This document shows, in pieces, positions 47,878 through 59,320 of a DNA stretch of 64,000 bases. The notes under the pieces are model-generated. The model had not been told where the DNA came from. It ran no database searches and saw nothing but the letters and a program-made list of their open reading frames with translations. Origin of the DNA: Cannabis sativa. Its lineage: Eukaryota; Streptophyta; Magnoliopsida; Rosales; Cannabaceae. Numbering within the stretch: the stretch's first letter is position 1; each line of letters begins with the position of its first letter. Both the position numbers and the translations under genes were made by a program. The stretch covers positions 434,001 through 498,000 of the forward strand of contig NW_026870037.1 in NCBI RefSeq assembly GCF_029168945.1. Direction: 5' to 3'.

Positions 47878-48176
47878 TTGACCCAGCCAGAAGTATGGTT
47901 GACGAGGACCCCCAAAGGGGGGTGATTGTGACAATGAGAGTCTCGTGATCCGAAGGGGAAAGACTGAGAGTTGTACAATCCCACATCACTTGGGGGAAGG
48001 TCATGTGTGATGATTCTGAGATTGTGTAGGTATAGGACTACATAGTTAAATAGAGCTTAAATGGATTGATTGGTACTACCTATATCAATAGGGTGCATCT
48101 TGTTTTTTGATAGCCCATCACGAAAGAACTCCACGGTTAAGCATGCTTGACCTGGGGTAATTTTAAGATGGGTAAC

Positions 48177-50102
48177 TGTTGGGTTTTATGCCCTAAATAA
48201 AACTCTTTACAATCTGATTAGTTATCAATATAAGAAATTTGAAGTGATTGATGTTTGCATGAATTTTACATGCTAATGGTTTAATATGTTTAATATGTTT
48301 ATTACATTCATACACACAAAATCAGTTAAATCCAGATCATATGTTTATTCACAATTACAGTATTGTCAACACAGTGGAATGTGATTGTGATCATATGAAT
48401 CAAAAGTTTTGGTCCCTGTTTCATCAGTGTTATTGGATTTACACTAATGTGATAATCAGCGATGATGTGTACTTACACTTGGAGTAAGTGTTATGTTCTT
48501 TCCAGGACATTAGTAAAGTATACTAGTTTCGAATGTATGGAGTATACATTGGACTGGACCGATATTGCAACTAAGTTAAGATATTACAAACTTACCGTTA
48601 TACATATCTTTCCAAGTCAATATCAGTAGTTGATCTTAAGATTAAAAGAATCTAAATCCTGATATGCTTGGGCTCAACTCAGGAGTGTTATTCATGTTCT
48701 TTGATTTATTAGTTAAGCCTACTTTTGGGTCAGGGTGATACGTATATTTTGAGAACATGATAGTATGATTGAGTAGGAGTGCTGAACATAAATATGGAAT
48801 CTATAGCTTCTACTGGTGTATAGAAGTCAAGTGATGATTCCCTTCGAGCTTAGCAAATAGAAGTAAATGGATGAGCTCTTGTTTAACTGACTAATTATTA
48901 GATCACTAAACACCATTTACAGGTAGCTAAGTGTTTTAAGGGGCAAAATACATTGAGGGGTGAGAACGGTAAAGAAATCCCATCTCGATGTAGATCATCT
49001 ATATAGAGGATCTTTAAATCACAATAAGATTATAACAATGGTTAAATGAGATAGTATATTGATATCGTGGAACATACAATATGCTCTATATAAGTCTGAG
49101 AGTGCAATTCTAAGTTCTAAGAGTGGATTCAACGAAGAATTAATAAGTAGGAATTTACTTGGTAAATTTGGTTCACTTATTGGAAGCTCAGCATATAGAT
49201 CCATGGTCCCCATTCTAGTTGAGAACATTCTGCTTGTAAGACTCATTAATTGATTCGTGATTGATCAATTATAATTCTAAAGTTAGACTATGTCTAATTT
49301 TATGAATTTTCACTAAGCAGGGGTGAAATTGTAAAGAAAAGAGTTTCTAGGTTTATTTATTTATTAATGGACTTTTTATGTCTAATTAATAATTAAATTA
49401 AATGACAATATTATTTAATAATCTATTTTAGTTATTAAATAATTAGTTTTGGCATTTAAAAGGTTCGAATTGGAAAATTGGCATTTTTGAGAAAATAGAG
49501 ATAAAATTTGATAAAATTGCAAAATTAAGTGAGGCCCATTACTACACCATGGCCGGCCACTTAATGTGCTTTTTCAAATTAATATTTTCATTATTTTAAT
49601 GCTAAATAATTCCTAACCTAAACCTAGTAGTTGCTTATAAATAGAAAGTGATGGCTCAGTCTCACAAGACATGCTTTTGACAAGTTTTTCAATAACCTTT
49701 TCTGACAGAAATTTCTCTCTTCAGAAAAACTGAGTCTTCCCCACTTTCTATACCTGGCCGAAATACCTCTCTCTCTTTTCCCTTCATCTTTTTCGTGACC
49801 CTAGTGAAAGAGTAAGTGCCCACACACAGCAAGCAGTAACTCAATCATAGATTGGAAGACTGTAAAGGATCAAAACTTGAAGAAGAAGGACATTCGGGCT
49901 CAGATCTTGATTATACTCTGCTACAGAAAGGATTCAAGGGTAAGAGATCTGAGTGGAAGGAGACATTAATTCCGCTGCATCAATGTAAGGTTTTCTTAAC
50001 TTTATATGTGTTTAATTTATCGTTTTAGAAAGTTCATATTTAGGGTATTTAAACAACATACTTGTGAGTAGATCTAAGATCCTGGTAAAATAATCTCCAA
50101 CA
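48177..50102 (+). mobile_element. Solo LTR (Copia-type) with TSD GTAAC inside Cassandra LTR2
   Basis: It starts TGTTGGGTTTTATGCCC and ends AATCTCCAACA, 1926 bp, flanked by GTAAC at 48172-48176 and 50103-50107. It belongs to the same family as the LTRs at 20026-23775. Together they show that this family has been active repeatedly in this region and has mostly been reduced to solo LTRs. Confidence 0.9.
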
Positions 50103-50288
50103 GTAACCTCCTGGGAAGTATTCCCAAGATGCATGCGAGTGAGGACAAAGCATACTAGAAACACTCGTGTTGGTCTGTAGGGTCAGTCGTTATTCTATGA
50201 AGCAGCCAAAGTGACGCACTCGTGTATAAGAGCCATCATTCCGCAGGCGTAAGGGCCTAATGGAGGCTTGAAGTAGGGACATTACAAA

Positions 50289-50300
50289 TGGTATCAGAGT
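50289..50300 (+). other. Cassandra primer-binding site, second interior
   Basis: TGGTATCAGAGT follows LTR2 and matches the initiator tRNA-Met complement except at the last base. Confidence 0.8.
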
Positions 50301-50542
50301 CTTGACTCATTCAGAAGTGTGGTCGACGAGGACATTGGACCCCAAAAGGGGGGTGATTGTGACATTCAGAGTCCCGTGATTCGAAAGGGAAAGACCAGGA
50401 GCTGTACAATCCCACATCGTCTACGGAAGGTCATGTGTAATGATCTGAGACTGTGTAGGTATGTGACTACATATTTGAAGAGGGCTTAAATGGATTGATT
50501 GGTACTACATATATCAACAAGGTGCATTTTGTTTTTTGGTAG

Positions 50543-50625
50543 CCCATCACGAAAGAACTCCACGGTTAAGCGTGCTTGACTTGGGTTAATTTCAGGATGG
50601 GTGACCTCCTGAGAAATTTTCCCAG
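50543..50625 (+). ncRNA. 5S rRNA-derived domain in Cassandra LTR3
   Basis: The phrases CCATCACGAAAGAACTCC, GGTTAAGCGTGCTTGAC and AGGATGGGTGACCTCCTG align with 5S rRNA, including the box A and box C parts of the internal pol III promoter. It is not a real 5S gene: the ends diverge and the domain sits inside an LTR. In this family pol III transcription of the domain has been proposed. Equivalent domains occur in every Cassandra LTR here. Confidence 0.8.
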
Positions 50626-50786
50626 GAAGCATGCGAGAGTGAGGACAAAGCATACTAGAAACACTCGTGTTGGTCTGTAGGGTCAGTCGTTATTCCCTGA
50701 AGCAGTCAAAGTGACGTACTCGTGTATAAGAGCCATCATGTTGTGGGTGTAAGGGCCCAATAGAGGCTTGAAGCGGGGACGTTACA

Positions 50787-51005
50787 AGCAATCTCACTAG
50801 AAACAATGGAGAATGACCCCACATCCTGGAAACAGTGGTGCAATCACTACTCAATCCACTACCTAGACTAATGTTGGTCATGGGACACCCGGCCAAACTG
50901 TTGCTGATGGGCAGACAATGGTTGGGCGAATCACCAACACCACCAATGAAGGCACGAGCCAACCCAAACTGTAATGCCATGGCCCCTGACCCATAGGGAC
51001 GCCAC
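50787..51005 (+). pseudogene. Continuation of gypsy-like gag after the Cassandra insertion
   Basis: The sequence following the right target duplication continues the N-terminal gag-like frame that was broken at 45896. It soon contains a stop, so the gag is degraded. No later gypsy domains are seen. Confidence 0.4.
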
Positions 51006-52340
51006 ATGTGTGGTTTTACAAAGTAATTTATAATTAATCTATCAGTTTAAGAAAAGTGTGGCTTAATTAAAAAAAAACTTTTGGATTAAACTAAAAAAAC
51101 ATAACTTTTATATAAAATACTGCTGAATACGGGGATCCCCTATTTATAAGTTTTTACAGCTAGTTCCAAAATTGGTATTACAAAATAGGGTTATATTTCA
51201 AAACATAATCAAAAGGGTAGCATTTGTCCACTGGAAGCTGAGACACCACGGTTGATATGTACATCGCTGGGAGACCTCTAAATCATGGATGATCCACTTT
51301 CCCCTTCCCTTTACCTGCACCATGAAGTACATGTGAGTCACAAAGACTCAATAAGAAAGCAATTAAAATACAAACAATATATAACACGAGATAACATAAC
51401 AGTGCATAGCATACAATTTCATCATTCACAATAAACGCTTATATAACACATAATCAAGCATTACATGAAAACTATTTGTCTAATAAGACAAACTGTTCTT
51501 GATGCCTCATAAAGCATTCTTACCACTCGTCATCCACGAGCTACATATGTCACTATCGTTGCCTAATACAGCAATCGATAAGTAAGAAAACTATTTGTAG
51601 TTTTAAGCGAGTAATTACTCATTCACAATAAACGGTAATGACCGTATCTATACCCATTCTCAATAACGGTAATGACCGTATCGTTACCTTGATCATAATC
51701 GAGTCACAAACGATGATAATCGTTCCTCACTTAACATGCTTAGCAGTGCAATTAGCTTTCTTACTTCAGTCTAGTAATCAGGCGTGCATGCCGACCTGAG
51801 TGGAACAAAGATCGATGATCTCCTATGTCATGACAACAAAATCTGGTAACCATCAAAATCGAACTTTGAATTAAACCTTAACTGCTCAACCGGACAAACC
51901 CTAATCCCCACTAGCTCAAAAATAGCTTAGACATCTCTAAAATACACTAAACTAGATTCTTAAAAACACCCCGAGCCAAAAACCAAACTCAAAGGAAACT
52001 AGAATTTTCCCCTGCTGACCAACCAGTCGACCGGTTCACTAGTGACCTGTAGGACAGGTCGACCGGTTCTGGTAGGTAAGAAAATTTCTGGTTTTCTTCA
52101 CCAAAAGCGATCCAAAACTCCACCACACCTGTTCAAACTTTCCAGAATAGTCCAATAACATAAAAACAATATAATTTAATAATAAAAACTCAACAATTCA
52201 TCAAAATTGTCCATTCACCATTAAAGAGTAAAAGTTGAGTTCTTAAACCCAATTCTTTAAATTCAAACTTCACAGCTCACAATAACATCATAAACGCACT
52301 TAAACAACCTTAAATTCATAAACACCCTAATTTTTGAAAT
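51006..52340 (-). mobile_element. LTR-like remnant, minus orientation
   Basis: On the minus strand the block includes a phrase like CACATGTACTTCATGGTGCA followed by a purine-rich GGTAAAGGGAAGGGG stretch, similar in style to 58760-58810 and typical of gypsy LTRs in plants. It also has two GGTAATGACCGTATC copies (about 51627 and 51667) and two GTCGACCGGTT copies (about 52026 and 52058). Ends could not be fixed. Confidence 0.4.
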
Positions 52341-53085
52341 TTTTTTTATGAAGGAGGAAGATGGGTCAAGCGGTTGTTGCAAAATAATAATTATATGTAA
52401 TTTTTAAAGATTAATTAAGCATTCAAAAATTTATTTTAGAAGGGGTGGAAGTCTAAATTTTGTAAAAAATAAAAAATAAAATTTTATTGTAAATATTATA
52501 GTTAAATGATTTAAATGTTAAAAATATTATAATAGGGACTTACATATAAATATAAAATTATTTATAAATATTAATTGTTAAAAAGGGTCTTGTTAAATAT
52601 TTAAAATAAAATTAATTATTTTAGGAAAATTATTAATTATGATTAATTTAATTCTAAAAAAGAATTTTTTACTTATTGGTAACTTGCTATTACAAGTAAA
52701 AAAAATATAACTATCATGGTTACAGTAAAAATGTAATCATTGAATAGTCATCCATATATATAATATTTATAAATTTAGGATTATGTTTATTTTAAAAATA
52801 GAAAAAAGTTTAGAGTTAGATATTTAAGTTTTTTTTTTTTTTAAAGAAATATACATAAAAAGAAAATAATAAAAAATTATTATTTATATTTATAAATTTA
52901 ATAAAAAAAATTAAAGTAAAAGAAACAACTAGAGAATAGATAATAAGTAATGTGAATCAATAGTAAGGTAATTATTTTTTTACATTTATTTACTTGCATT
53001 ATTAAAATTAGGAAATGGAGAACTTGATTAAATAAGGGATAAAAGAAAGGAAATACTTTCCCCACAAATTTTGTAAAGAATGTCA
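52341..53085. other. AT-rich intergenic DNA
   Basis: No gene or bounded repeat recognised. Confidence 0.5.
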
Positions 53086-54425
53086 AGTGTTCAAAATAAT
53101 TTGATTATAGGAAATATTATGAAGGAGAATATGATTATAGGAAAATGTGTAAACTGTGTTTGGCTGTGTAGGGTAATATGTAATCATATTCTTGTTAATT
53201 AAATTACACTGTTTGGTTAAGTACAAAAATCTTATATATTATTTTAAAAAATTAAAATAAAAATATTTTTTAATATATCTATTTAAGTTAATTATATATA
53301 ACAATAAAATAATTATTCATTAAAAAATATATTTATTAATTAGTAAATATTAAATTTATTGTATTTTTTATTAATTAAAATGAATATTTCTATATATTTT
53401 ATCACTATATTATTATTTTTGTTCGCTATGTCATTTATGTATACCATCCACATAAAATTTATGTCAAAATAAATATATATATGTTATTGCTAATAATATA
53501 AAAATAACTCAGTTAAAAAAAATCAATCTCACAAACGAAATATATACCGTAATATTTTGTTTATAATAAATGATAATACTATTGGGATTTAAATTTATTT
53601 ATTAATTAAAAAATACTATTCAAATTAATATAATAAAAGGTAATAATTCAATCCTACCTTTTTTAAAGTATCAATATTACATTCCTCAAGGATAGTTATA
53701 TTACTAATGACTTAATGTTAGCATGGGAATAGTAATGTGAAATATTACCTTGTTTGTTTTGGAGTTAGCCTTGAAATGTTATTCATCCCTTAGTAATATA
53801 ACTACCCTTGAGGAGGGTAATGTTGATACCTTAAAAAAGGGTAAGGATTGAATTATTACCTTCCATTATATTTATTTAAATAGCATTTTTGAATTAATAA
53901 ATAAATTTAAATACCAATAAAATCATCATTTATTATAAATAAAATATTACGATATATATTTAGTCTGTGAGATCATTTTTTTTAACTGAGTTATTTTTAT
54001 ATTATTAGCAATAACATATATATATATTCATATAAATTTTATGCGGATGACATACATAAATGATATAACGAACAAAAATAAGTAACATAGTGATAAAATA
54101 AATAGAAATGTTCATTTTAATTAATAAAAAATACAATAAAATTTAATATTTAGTAATTAATAAATATATCTTTTTAATAAATAATTATTTTATTTTTATA
54201 TATAATTAACATTAAATAGATATAATAAAAAAATATTTTTATTTTAATTTTTTCAAATAATATATTAGATTCCTGTACTCAACCAAACAGTGCAATTTAA
54301 TTAACAGGAATATGATTACATATTACCCTACACAGCCAAACACAGTTTACATATTTCTCTATAATCATATTCTCCTTCATAATATTCCATATAATCAAAT
54401 TATTTTTAACACCTCATACCAAACG
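53086..54425. repeat. Large inverted repeat with arms of about 620 bp
   Basis: Positions 53086-53710 reappear as reverse complement at about 53795-54425, roughly nine bases in ten identical by eye, around a spacer of about 85 bp. A further inverted copy of the spacer follows at about 54430-54510. From the spacer to 54510 the structure could be a TIR element (ends near TTAATGTTAGCA and TGCTAGCATTAA); the left arm is an additional inverted copy of its body. No coding frame is present. The transcript would form a long hairpin. Confidence 0.8.
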
Positions 54426-54510
54426 ACCCCTAAGGGAATAACATTCTAATACTAGATCTTCAAAACAAACAAAGTAATGTTTCACATTACAATTCTCTTG
54501 CTAGCATTAA

Positions 54511-54722
54511 CCCATTCTAAAATAATAATTTATTTATTTTTATTTTATTTTTTAATATTAAATATATATTAACAATTTTTCCTTTAAAATATATCTTACA
54601 AAATGACTACTATATTTTAACTTAAAAAGACAATTTAGTTAATTTAAGCATTCCGATTACGTTTCTTAATAAAGTAAACAAAATAAATCACTATTATTCC
54701 GTTTTCAAAATATTTTAGTAAA
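54511..54722. other. AT-rich DNA between the inverted repeat and the Copia LTR
   Basis: No gene or repeat recognised. The five bases GTAAA at 54718-54722 would be one target duplication of the Copia element; the other lies outside the window. Confidence 0.4.
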
Positions 54723-54944
54723 TGTTATAAAATAATATAATATAGAATAGATGAGAAGAAAGATGAAGAGAGAAAGAGAAAGTGAATGAGAATTTTTGAG
54801 TTGTTTATTCCAATGGGGTGAACCCCTATTTATATAAATACAAGAGTGAAATATTAAGAAACTAAGAAAAAGAGGAATGTTGATTACAATTAATGGTAAT
54901 AAATAAAAGATTTGGACATCCACATAATTATTAATATTTATAAC
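54723..54944 (-). mobile_element. 3' LTR (222 bp) of a Copia element extending past the window end
   Basis: It is bounded by TGTTATAA and TTATAACA. On the minus strand it contains a TATAAATAGGGG promoter. A purine tract AAGGGGAAG lies immediately upstream on the minus strand (54945-54953), then the end of the polyprotein. The interior continues to the right, interrupted at 55136-59089, and the 5' LTR is outside the window. Confidence 0.8.
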
Positions 54945-55135
54945 ACTTCCCCTTGGATGTTCATAATAACTGCCTTATTGAAAATCTTGCTGAAAACTTG
55001 ATCAAAGGAAAAAAGAGTATAGTGTAAACTAACTCCCCCTCTTTTAGGCATTTGTGGAGATCTTCTAATCGACGAATTTCGATCTTACCTGCCGTCTTCT
55101 CAAATGTTGATGTTGGTAATAACTTTATGAATAAG

Positions 55136-56074
55136 TGTAACGTCCCCGCTTCAAGCCTCCATTGGGCCCTTACACCCACGGAGTGATGGCTCTTATACAC
55201 GAGTACGCCACTCTGGCTGCTTCCCGGATTGATGACTGACCCTACAGACCAACACGAGTGTTTTCAGCGTGCTTTGTCCTCACTCACACGCATCCTGGGA
55301 AAACTTCCCAGGAGGTCACCCATCCTTGAAATTGCTCCAAGGCCAAGCACGCTTAACTGTGGAGTTCTTTCGAGATGGGCTACCGAAAAACAAGATGCAC
55401 CTTGTTGACATAGGTAGTACCAATCAATCTATTTAAGCTCTCTTTAACTGTGTAGTCCCATACCTACACAGTCTCAGAATCATCCCACTTGACCTTCCCC
55501 AGGCGGTGTGGGATTGCACAGCTTACCCGATGTTTCCCCTTACGGATCACGGGACTACTAACTGTCACAATCACCCCCCTTACGGGGTCCGACGTCCTCG
55601 TCGACCACACTTCCGGCTGGGTCAAGGCTCTGATACCATTTGTAACGTCCCCGCTTCAAGCCTCCATTGGGTCCTTACACCCACGGAATAATGGCTCTTA
55701 TACACGAGTACGTCACTTTGGCTGCTTCCTGGATTGATGACTGACCCTATAGACCAACACGAGTGTTTTCAGCGTGCTTTGTCCTCACTCACACGCATCC
55801 TGGGAAAACTTCCCAGGAGGTCACCCATCCTTGAAATTGCTCCAAGGCCAAGCACGCTTAACTGTGGAGTTCTTTCGAGATGGGCTACCGAAAAATAGGA
55901 TGCACCTTGTTGACATAGGTAGTACCAATCAATCCATTTAAGCTCTCTTAAACTGTGTAGTCCTATACCTACACAGTCTCAGAATCATCCCACTTGACCT
56001 TCCCCAGGCGGTGTGGGATTGCACAGCTTACCCAATGTTTTCCCTTACGGATCACGGGACTACTAACTGTCACA
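55136..56074 (-). mobile_element. Complete Cassandra-type TRIM with two 434 bp LTRs
   Basis: LTRs at 55136-55569 and 55641-56074 are nearly identical (about a dozen differences by eye). They flank a 71 bp interior with the primer site (minus strand TGGTATCAGAGCC, 55626-55638) and a purine tract. Both LTRs contain the 5S-derived domain. Its own 5 bp target duplication is not seen: ATAAG on the left, AAAAA on the right. Confidence 0.9.
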
Positions 56075-56206
56075 AAAAAATACTCTCAACTAAAAAAATT
56101 ACAAAAATACCCTTTCGGAGTTAGCGGATATTACAATTATCCCTCTTAATATCCGCTAACTCCGAAAGGGTATTTTTGTAATTTTTTTAGTTGAGAGTAT
56201 TTTTTT
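56074..56206. repeat. Perfect palindrome, 60 bp arms and 13 bp loop
   Basis: 56074-56133 and 56147-56206 are exact reverse complements around the loop caattatccctct. The arms include ACCCTTTCGGAGTTAGCGGA. The left arm starts exactly at the Cassandra LTR border. It could be a foldback MITE; no clear target duplication is visible. Confidence 0.95.
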
Positions 56207-56339
56207 TTATTATGTTACATATTTATGGATTAAAATATGTATGGAATTATTTTTTTTTTATGATGATATAATATTTAATTTTATTGGCATGTGAATAATG
56301 CCTAATAGATATATATGTCTGGATATTGTTATATGGGTA

Positions 56340-56397
<58 letters not shown>

Positions 56398-56420
56398 GTA
56401 TATATTATTATTATTATTAC

Positions 56421-56460
<40 letters not shown>

Positions 56461-56461
56461 C

Positions 56462-56512
<51 letters not shown>

Positions 56513-56513
56513 G
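56340..56513 (+). repeat. (ATT)n microsatellite in three blocks
   Basis: Three long ATT runs are separated by two short linkers around 'acgtatat' and 'acgtatt'. The long apparent Ile, Leu or Asn frames here are microsatellite translations, not genes. Confidence 0.97.
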
Positions 56514-56674
56514 TAACATAAACTGTTATACGAACGTATATATGCACAACCGATTGCCTAATTTTGTGGAATGGGAATCGCTCCACTTCGGTTCAAAGCG
56601 ATATTTTTCTTGGGTTTAAACACGATAGAAATTAGGTTTTAAGCTCTATTTTCGTACACCCAACTCAGAGAACC

Positions 56675-56678
<4 letters not shown>

Positions 56679-56730
<52 letters not shown>
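56679..56730 (+). repeat. (GA)26 microsatellite
   Basis: A pure GA tract at the start of the LTR-like part of the composite insertion. Confidence 0.95.
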
Positions 56731-56731
<1 letters not shown>

Positions 56732-59089
56732 ACGTATACGGCGTATACGATACCGAAAATTTTTGTTTCTTCAAGCGGAGTGAAACCTGGGTGAACGTGG
56801 GGGTTTGGGATCACTTATATACGACCTAAGGAAGCTTTTTAACGTGGTATAAGGGGCGGAAGTCGTTGTTTTGAGATTCGCCATTTTTGAAGCTTCAAAG
56901 GTGCGGCTTAGTTACAGACTCGAATTCGAACGTGTTTAAGCTTGTTCTTGGGTCAAGGGAGGTTATATTTGAGTGCATGAGACCCTAAGGATTGTTTTTG
57001 ATGTAAGAAAACGAAGCTTTAACGTCCAAAACGAAAATCCAAAATTTTGACTCCATTAAAGACGGTACACCGCCAACGAAGAAGACAACCCCGATCTGCC
57101 TTCTCGGACCACTTTTCTTGATTGTTTTGAGGTCCTGAGCATTGTCGAGAGCTTCTCCAATCGAAAGGACGCTTCAAGAGCAATCGGAGACAAAGTTACA
57201 CTTTACCGGCGACGAAACCGACGAGAACTCCGGCGACACTCCATTCAGGGGTTTCTGGAGGTTATTTTTCGATTTTCTTTCAGTTCTTGACTTGTGCTAG
57301 GTGTTCTTAGGCCTACTATGAAGTTTGATAATTTTCTTGCAATTATTTGATTTATTATGAATTATTTGGTTTATTTGTTAAATTAATTAAGAAAAATACT
57401 TAGATTACTCAGAAAAATCTAAATATATTTTATATGATTAGTTATGAGATATAAACTATTGCAAAATTGGTAGATTCGAATTTCGGTTAATTTTGTATTT
57501 TTCATGAATTATTTGTGTTATTTATTAAATTAATTATGAAAAATACTTAGATTACTCTTAAAAATCTAGATTTATTTTATATGATGGACTATGATATATA
57601 AACTGTTATAAAATTGGTAGATTGAATTTTCAGGTGATTATGTATTTTTCATGAATTATTGATGTTATTTCTTATTTTAATTATGAAAAATACCTAGGTT
57701 GCTTAGAAAATTCAAAGAAAATTATATATGACTTATTACAGATTATAAAGTGTATTAGAAGAGTTAGATTCAGTTTTTAATCAATTTTGGTATTTTTCAT
57801 GAATTTACTTAATTAATGCTTAAGTTAATTATGAAAAATGGATAAGTGTTGTTAAAATAGTAAAATGTATTTTTGTAATACCATTTACTGCCTATGATAT
57901 CAAATGGAATAGGTTTTATTATTTATTGGTTGCTGTAGGTATTTATTATAATTATTGGTGATTAATTAACTATTTATTTGGACTTTAATAAGAATAAATA
58001 GTATTTTAGTAAATTTTACGTAAAAATGTGTTGTATGAATTCATGTTTTACGTTAAGAATGTTTGTTTGAGTCCATGCAATATGTTTGTGTGAATCAAAA
58101 TAATAAATGCTTATGTATGGTGTGTCATGCAAGTGAAATGGACCTATGTGTTACGTATTTTTACGTAAGTTTCTGTATGAGTTTAGAGATTCATACTTGA
58201 ATGTATTTTGAGTGTATTGTTGTGTTAATGAATGTCTAGGATCTTGTTCTCAACAAGGAAATTCGTTGAGGTGCTCGAGGTAGCAAGTGTGGTCTTAGCA
58301 ACTGAGGTAAGAAGAGTGGACATCTGTACACAGGGTGTATGTTATGCATACAACTTGGGTAGGTTTGTTATTTAATTTGATTGTGTTGTGATTTCTTTAT
58401 ATTTTGTGAGCATCGTTAGCATGAGAATAATATTAGGGTCTTGCTGCTTATGTGAGCATAACACTTGCAGGTTATAACATTATCATGGGTGAGTACAACT
58501 TATGGTAATTAATTGCCCTGTTGGATGCCAAGTGTGAGAATAACACAAGGCAGGGTAGGTTACCTCATGTCTGATCAACATGAGAGAATAGTTGATTATC
58601 GTATGTGAGTATAATGTGCGGTATGAGACTTGATGTGTGCATGTGAGAACAACATGCGTTGTGGATATATTTATGGAATGTGAATTACTGTTGATTAATA
58701 TAAAAGAGCAAATTATGTCAAGTAACTAGTTAGGAGGGTTATGTCCTACATAGCTCTTCTTACTGGGCGTTAGCTCACGGGTACTCTGTGTGCAGGTAAG
58801 GGTAAGGCTAAGCAGTGAGAATGAAGAGCTCGAGGCGTGGACCGCATGTTAGGGGGCTGGCGCAGTATTTTGCTTTTAATGTTTTTTTTTAACTGCTAAA
58901 CATTTTGGAACTATTATTTTGACTTAACTAGTTCTTATTTAAGTTTACAGTACTAAAAGAATTTTGTTTTAAACAATGAGATCTCATGCTTGGATATTTT
59001 TCAATAAAGAAGTATTTGTTTGTCTTTGTCTTATTAAATTGTTTTATACGGACTATCCTATGTGACATCTCGGGAAATCGGGGTGTTAC
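56731..59089 (+). mobile_element. LTR-like sequence ending in CGGGGTGTTACA
   Basis: It begins GC-richer (56731-57270) with leader-like text. A stretch with repeated 'tatttttcatgaatta' words follows (57490-57830). Near 58760-58810 is the phrase GTGTGCAGGTAAGGGTAAGG, and it ends with AATAAAG (59004), TGTGACATCTCGGG and the LTR-type terminus. It has no protein frame. It is probably the 3' part of a gypsy-type LTR or a large non-coding derivative. Confidence 0.45.
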
Positions 59090-59320
59090 AATAAGTTTGC
59101 AAGATTGACACTTGATTGAATATGTTGAACACCAATATGCATTTTCTTGAAGCGTATAAAGAAGAATTTCGTGAAATCTGTTATAACTCTATCTCCTTCA
59201 ATGTACCTCCTTTTAGTTGAGCGATGCAAGCAGTATTATCCATAGAGAATTGCTTGGGTTGATACTTCTTTATTGAGTGCAATCCATATGTTTCCCGAAT
59301 ATGCTATGTCAATGATCTCA

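Larger units (their letters stand above)
45897..50786 (+). mobile_element. Cassandra-type TRIM, three LTRs in tandem, twice interrupted
   Basis: Three direct LTRs of about 429 bp (45897-47862, 47927-50286, 50358-50786, the first two enlarged by insertions) are separated by two short interiors of 64 and 71 bp. Each interior starts with a tRNA-iMet-type primer site and ends with a purine tract. Each LTR holds a 5S rRNA-derived domain, the defining trait of Cassandra. The flanking 5-mers AGAAA and AGCAA differ at one base and look like an old target duplication. LTR1 is interrupted at 46216-47749 and LTR2 at 48177-50102. Such elements have no proteins and depend on other elements for mobility. 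The inserted host is gypsy gag. Confidence 0.85.
55136..59089. mobile_element. Composite insertion of 3954 bp with TSD ATAAG
   Basis: The 5-mer ATAAG precedes 55136 and follows 59089, and the Copia frame is continuous without the segment. The left end is TGTAACGTCCCC, the edge of a minus-strand Cassandra element; the right end is CGGGGTGTTACA, the edge of a different, LTR-like sequence. Between lie the full Cassandra unit (55136-56074), a perfect palindrome (56074-56206), ATT and GA microsatellites and about 2.3 kb of LTR-like DNA. The two ends are inverted with respect to each other, TGTAAC and GTTACA. How the unit formed is unclear. Confidence 0.7.
54960..59320 (-). pseudogene. Copia RNase H C-terminus, split by an insertion
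   Basis: Minus-strand coding remnants lie at 59320-59090 (segment near TACIAQLKGG, the phrase KFFF) and 55135-54990 (LFIKLLPTSTFEK, then a RRLEDL tail), the pattern of the Copia RNase H end (LADLFTK, LPT, RRL). The two parts read in one frame across the ATAAG duplication if 55136-59089 is disregarded. Reading is degraded further upstream. The remnant is non-functional. Confidence 0.75.

Noticed and set aside
55136..56074. Genuine 5S rRNA genes
   Set aside because: The similarity covers only an internal part, is embedded in LTRs with primer site and purine tract, and diverges from 5S at its ends.
56247..56619. Long poly-Ile, poly-Leu and poly-Asn reading frames
   Set aside because: They are translations of the ATT microsatellite in different frames.
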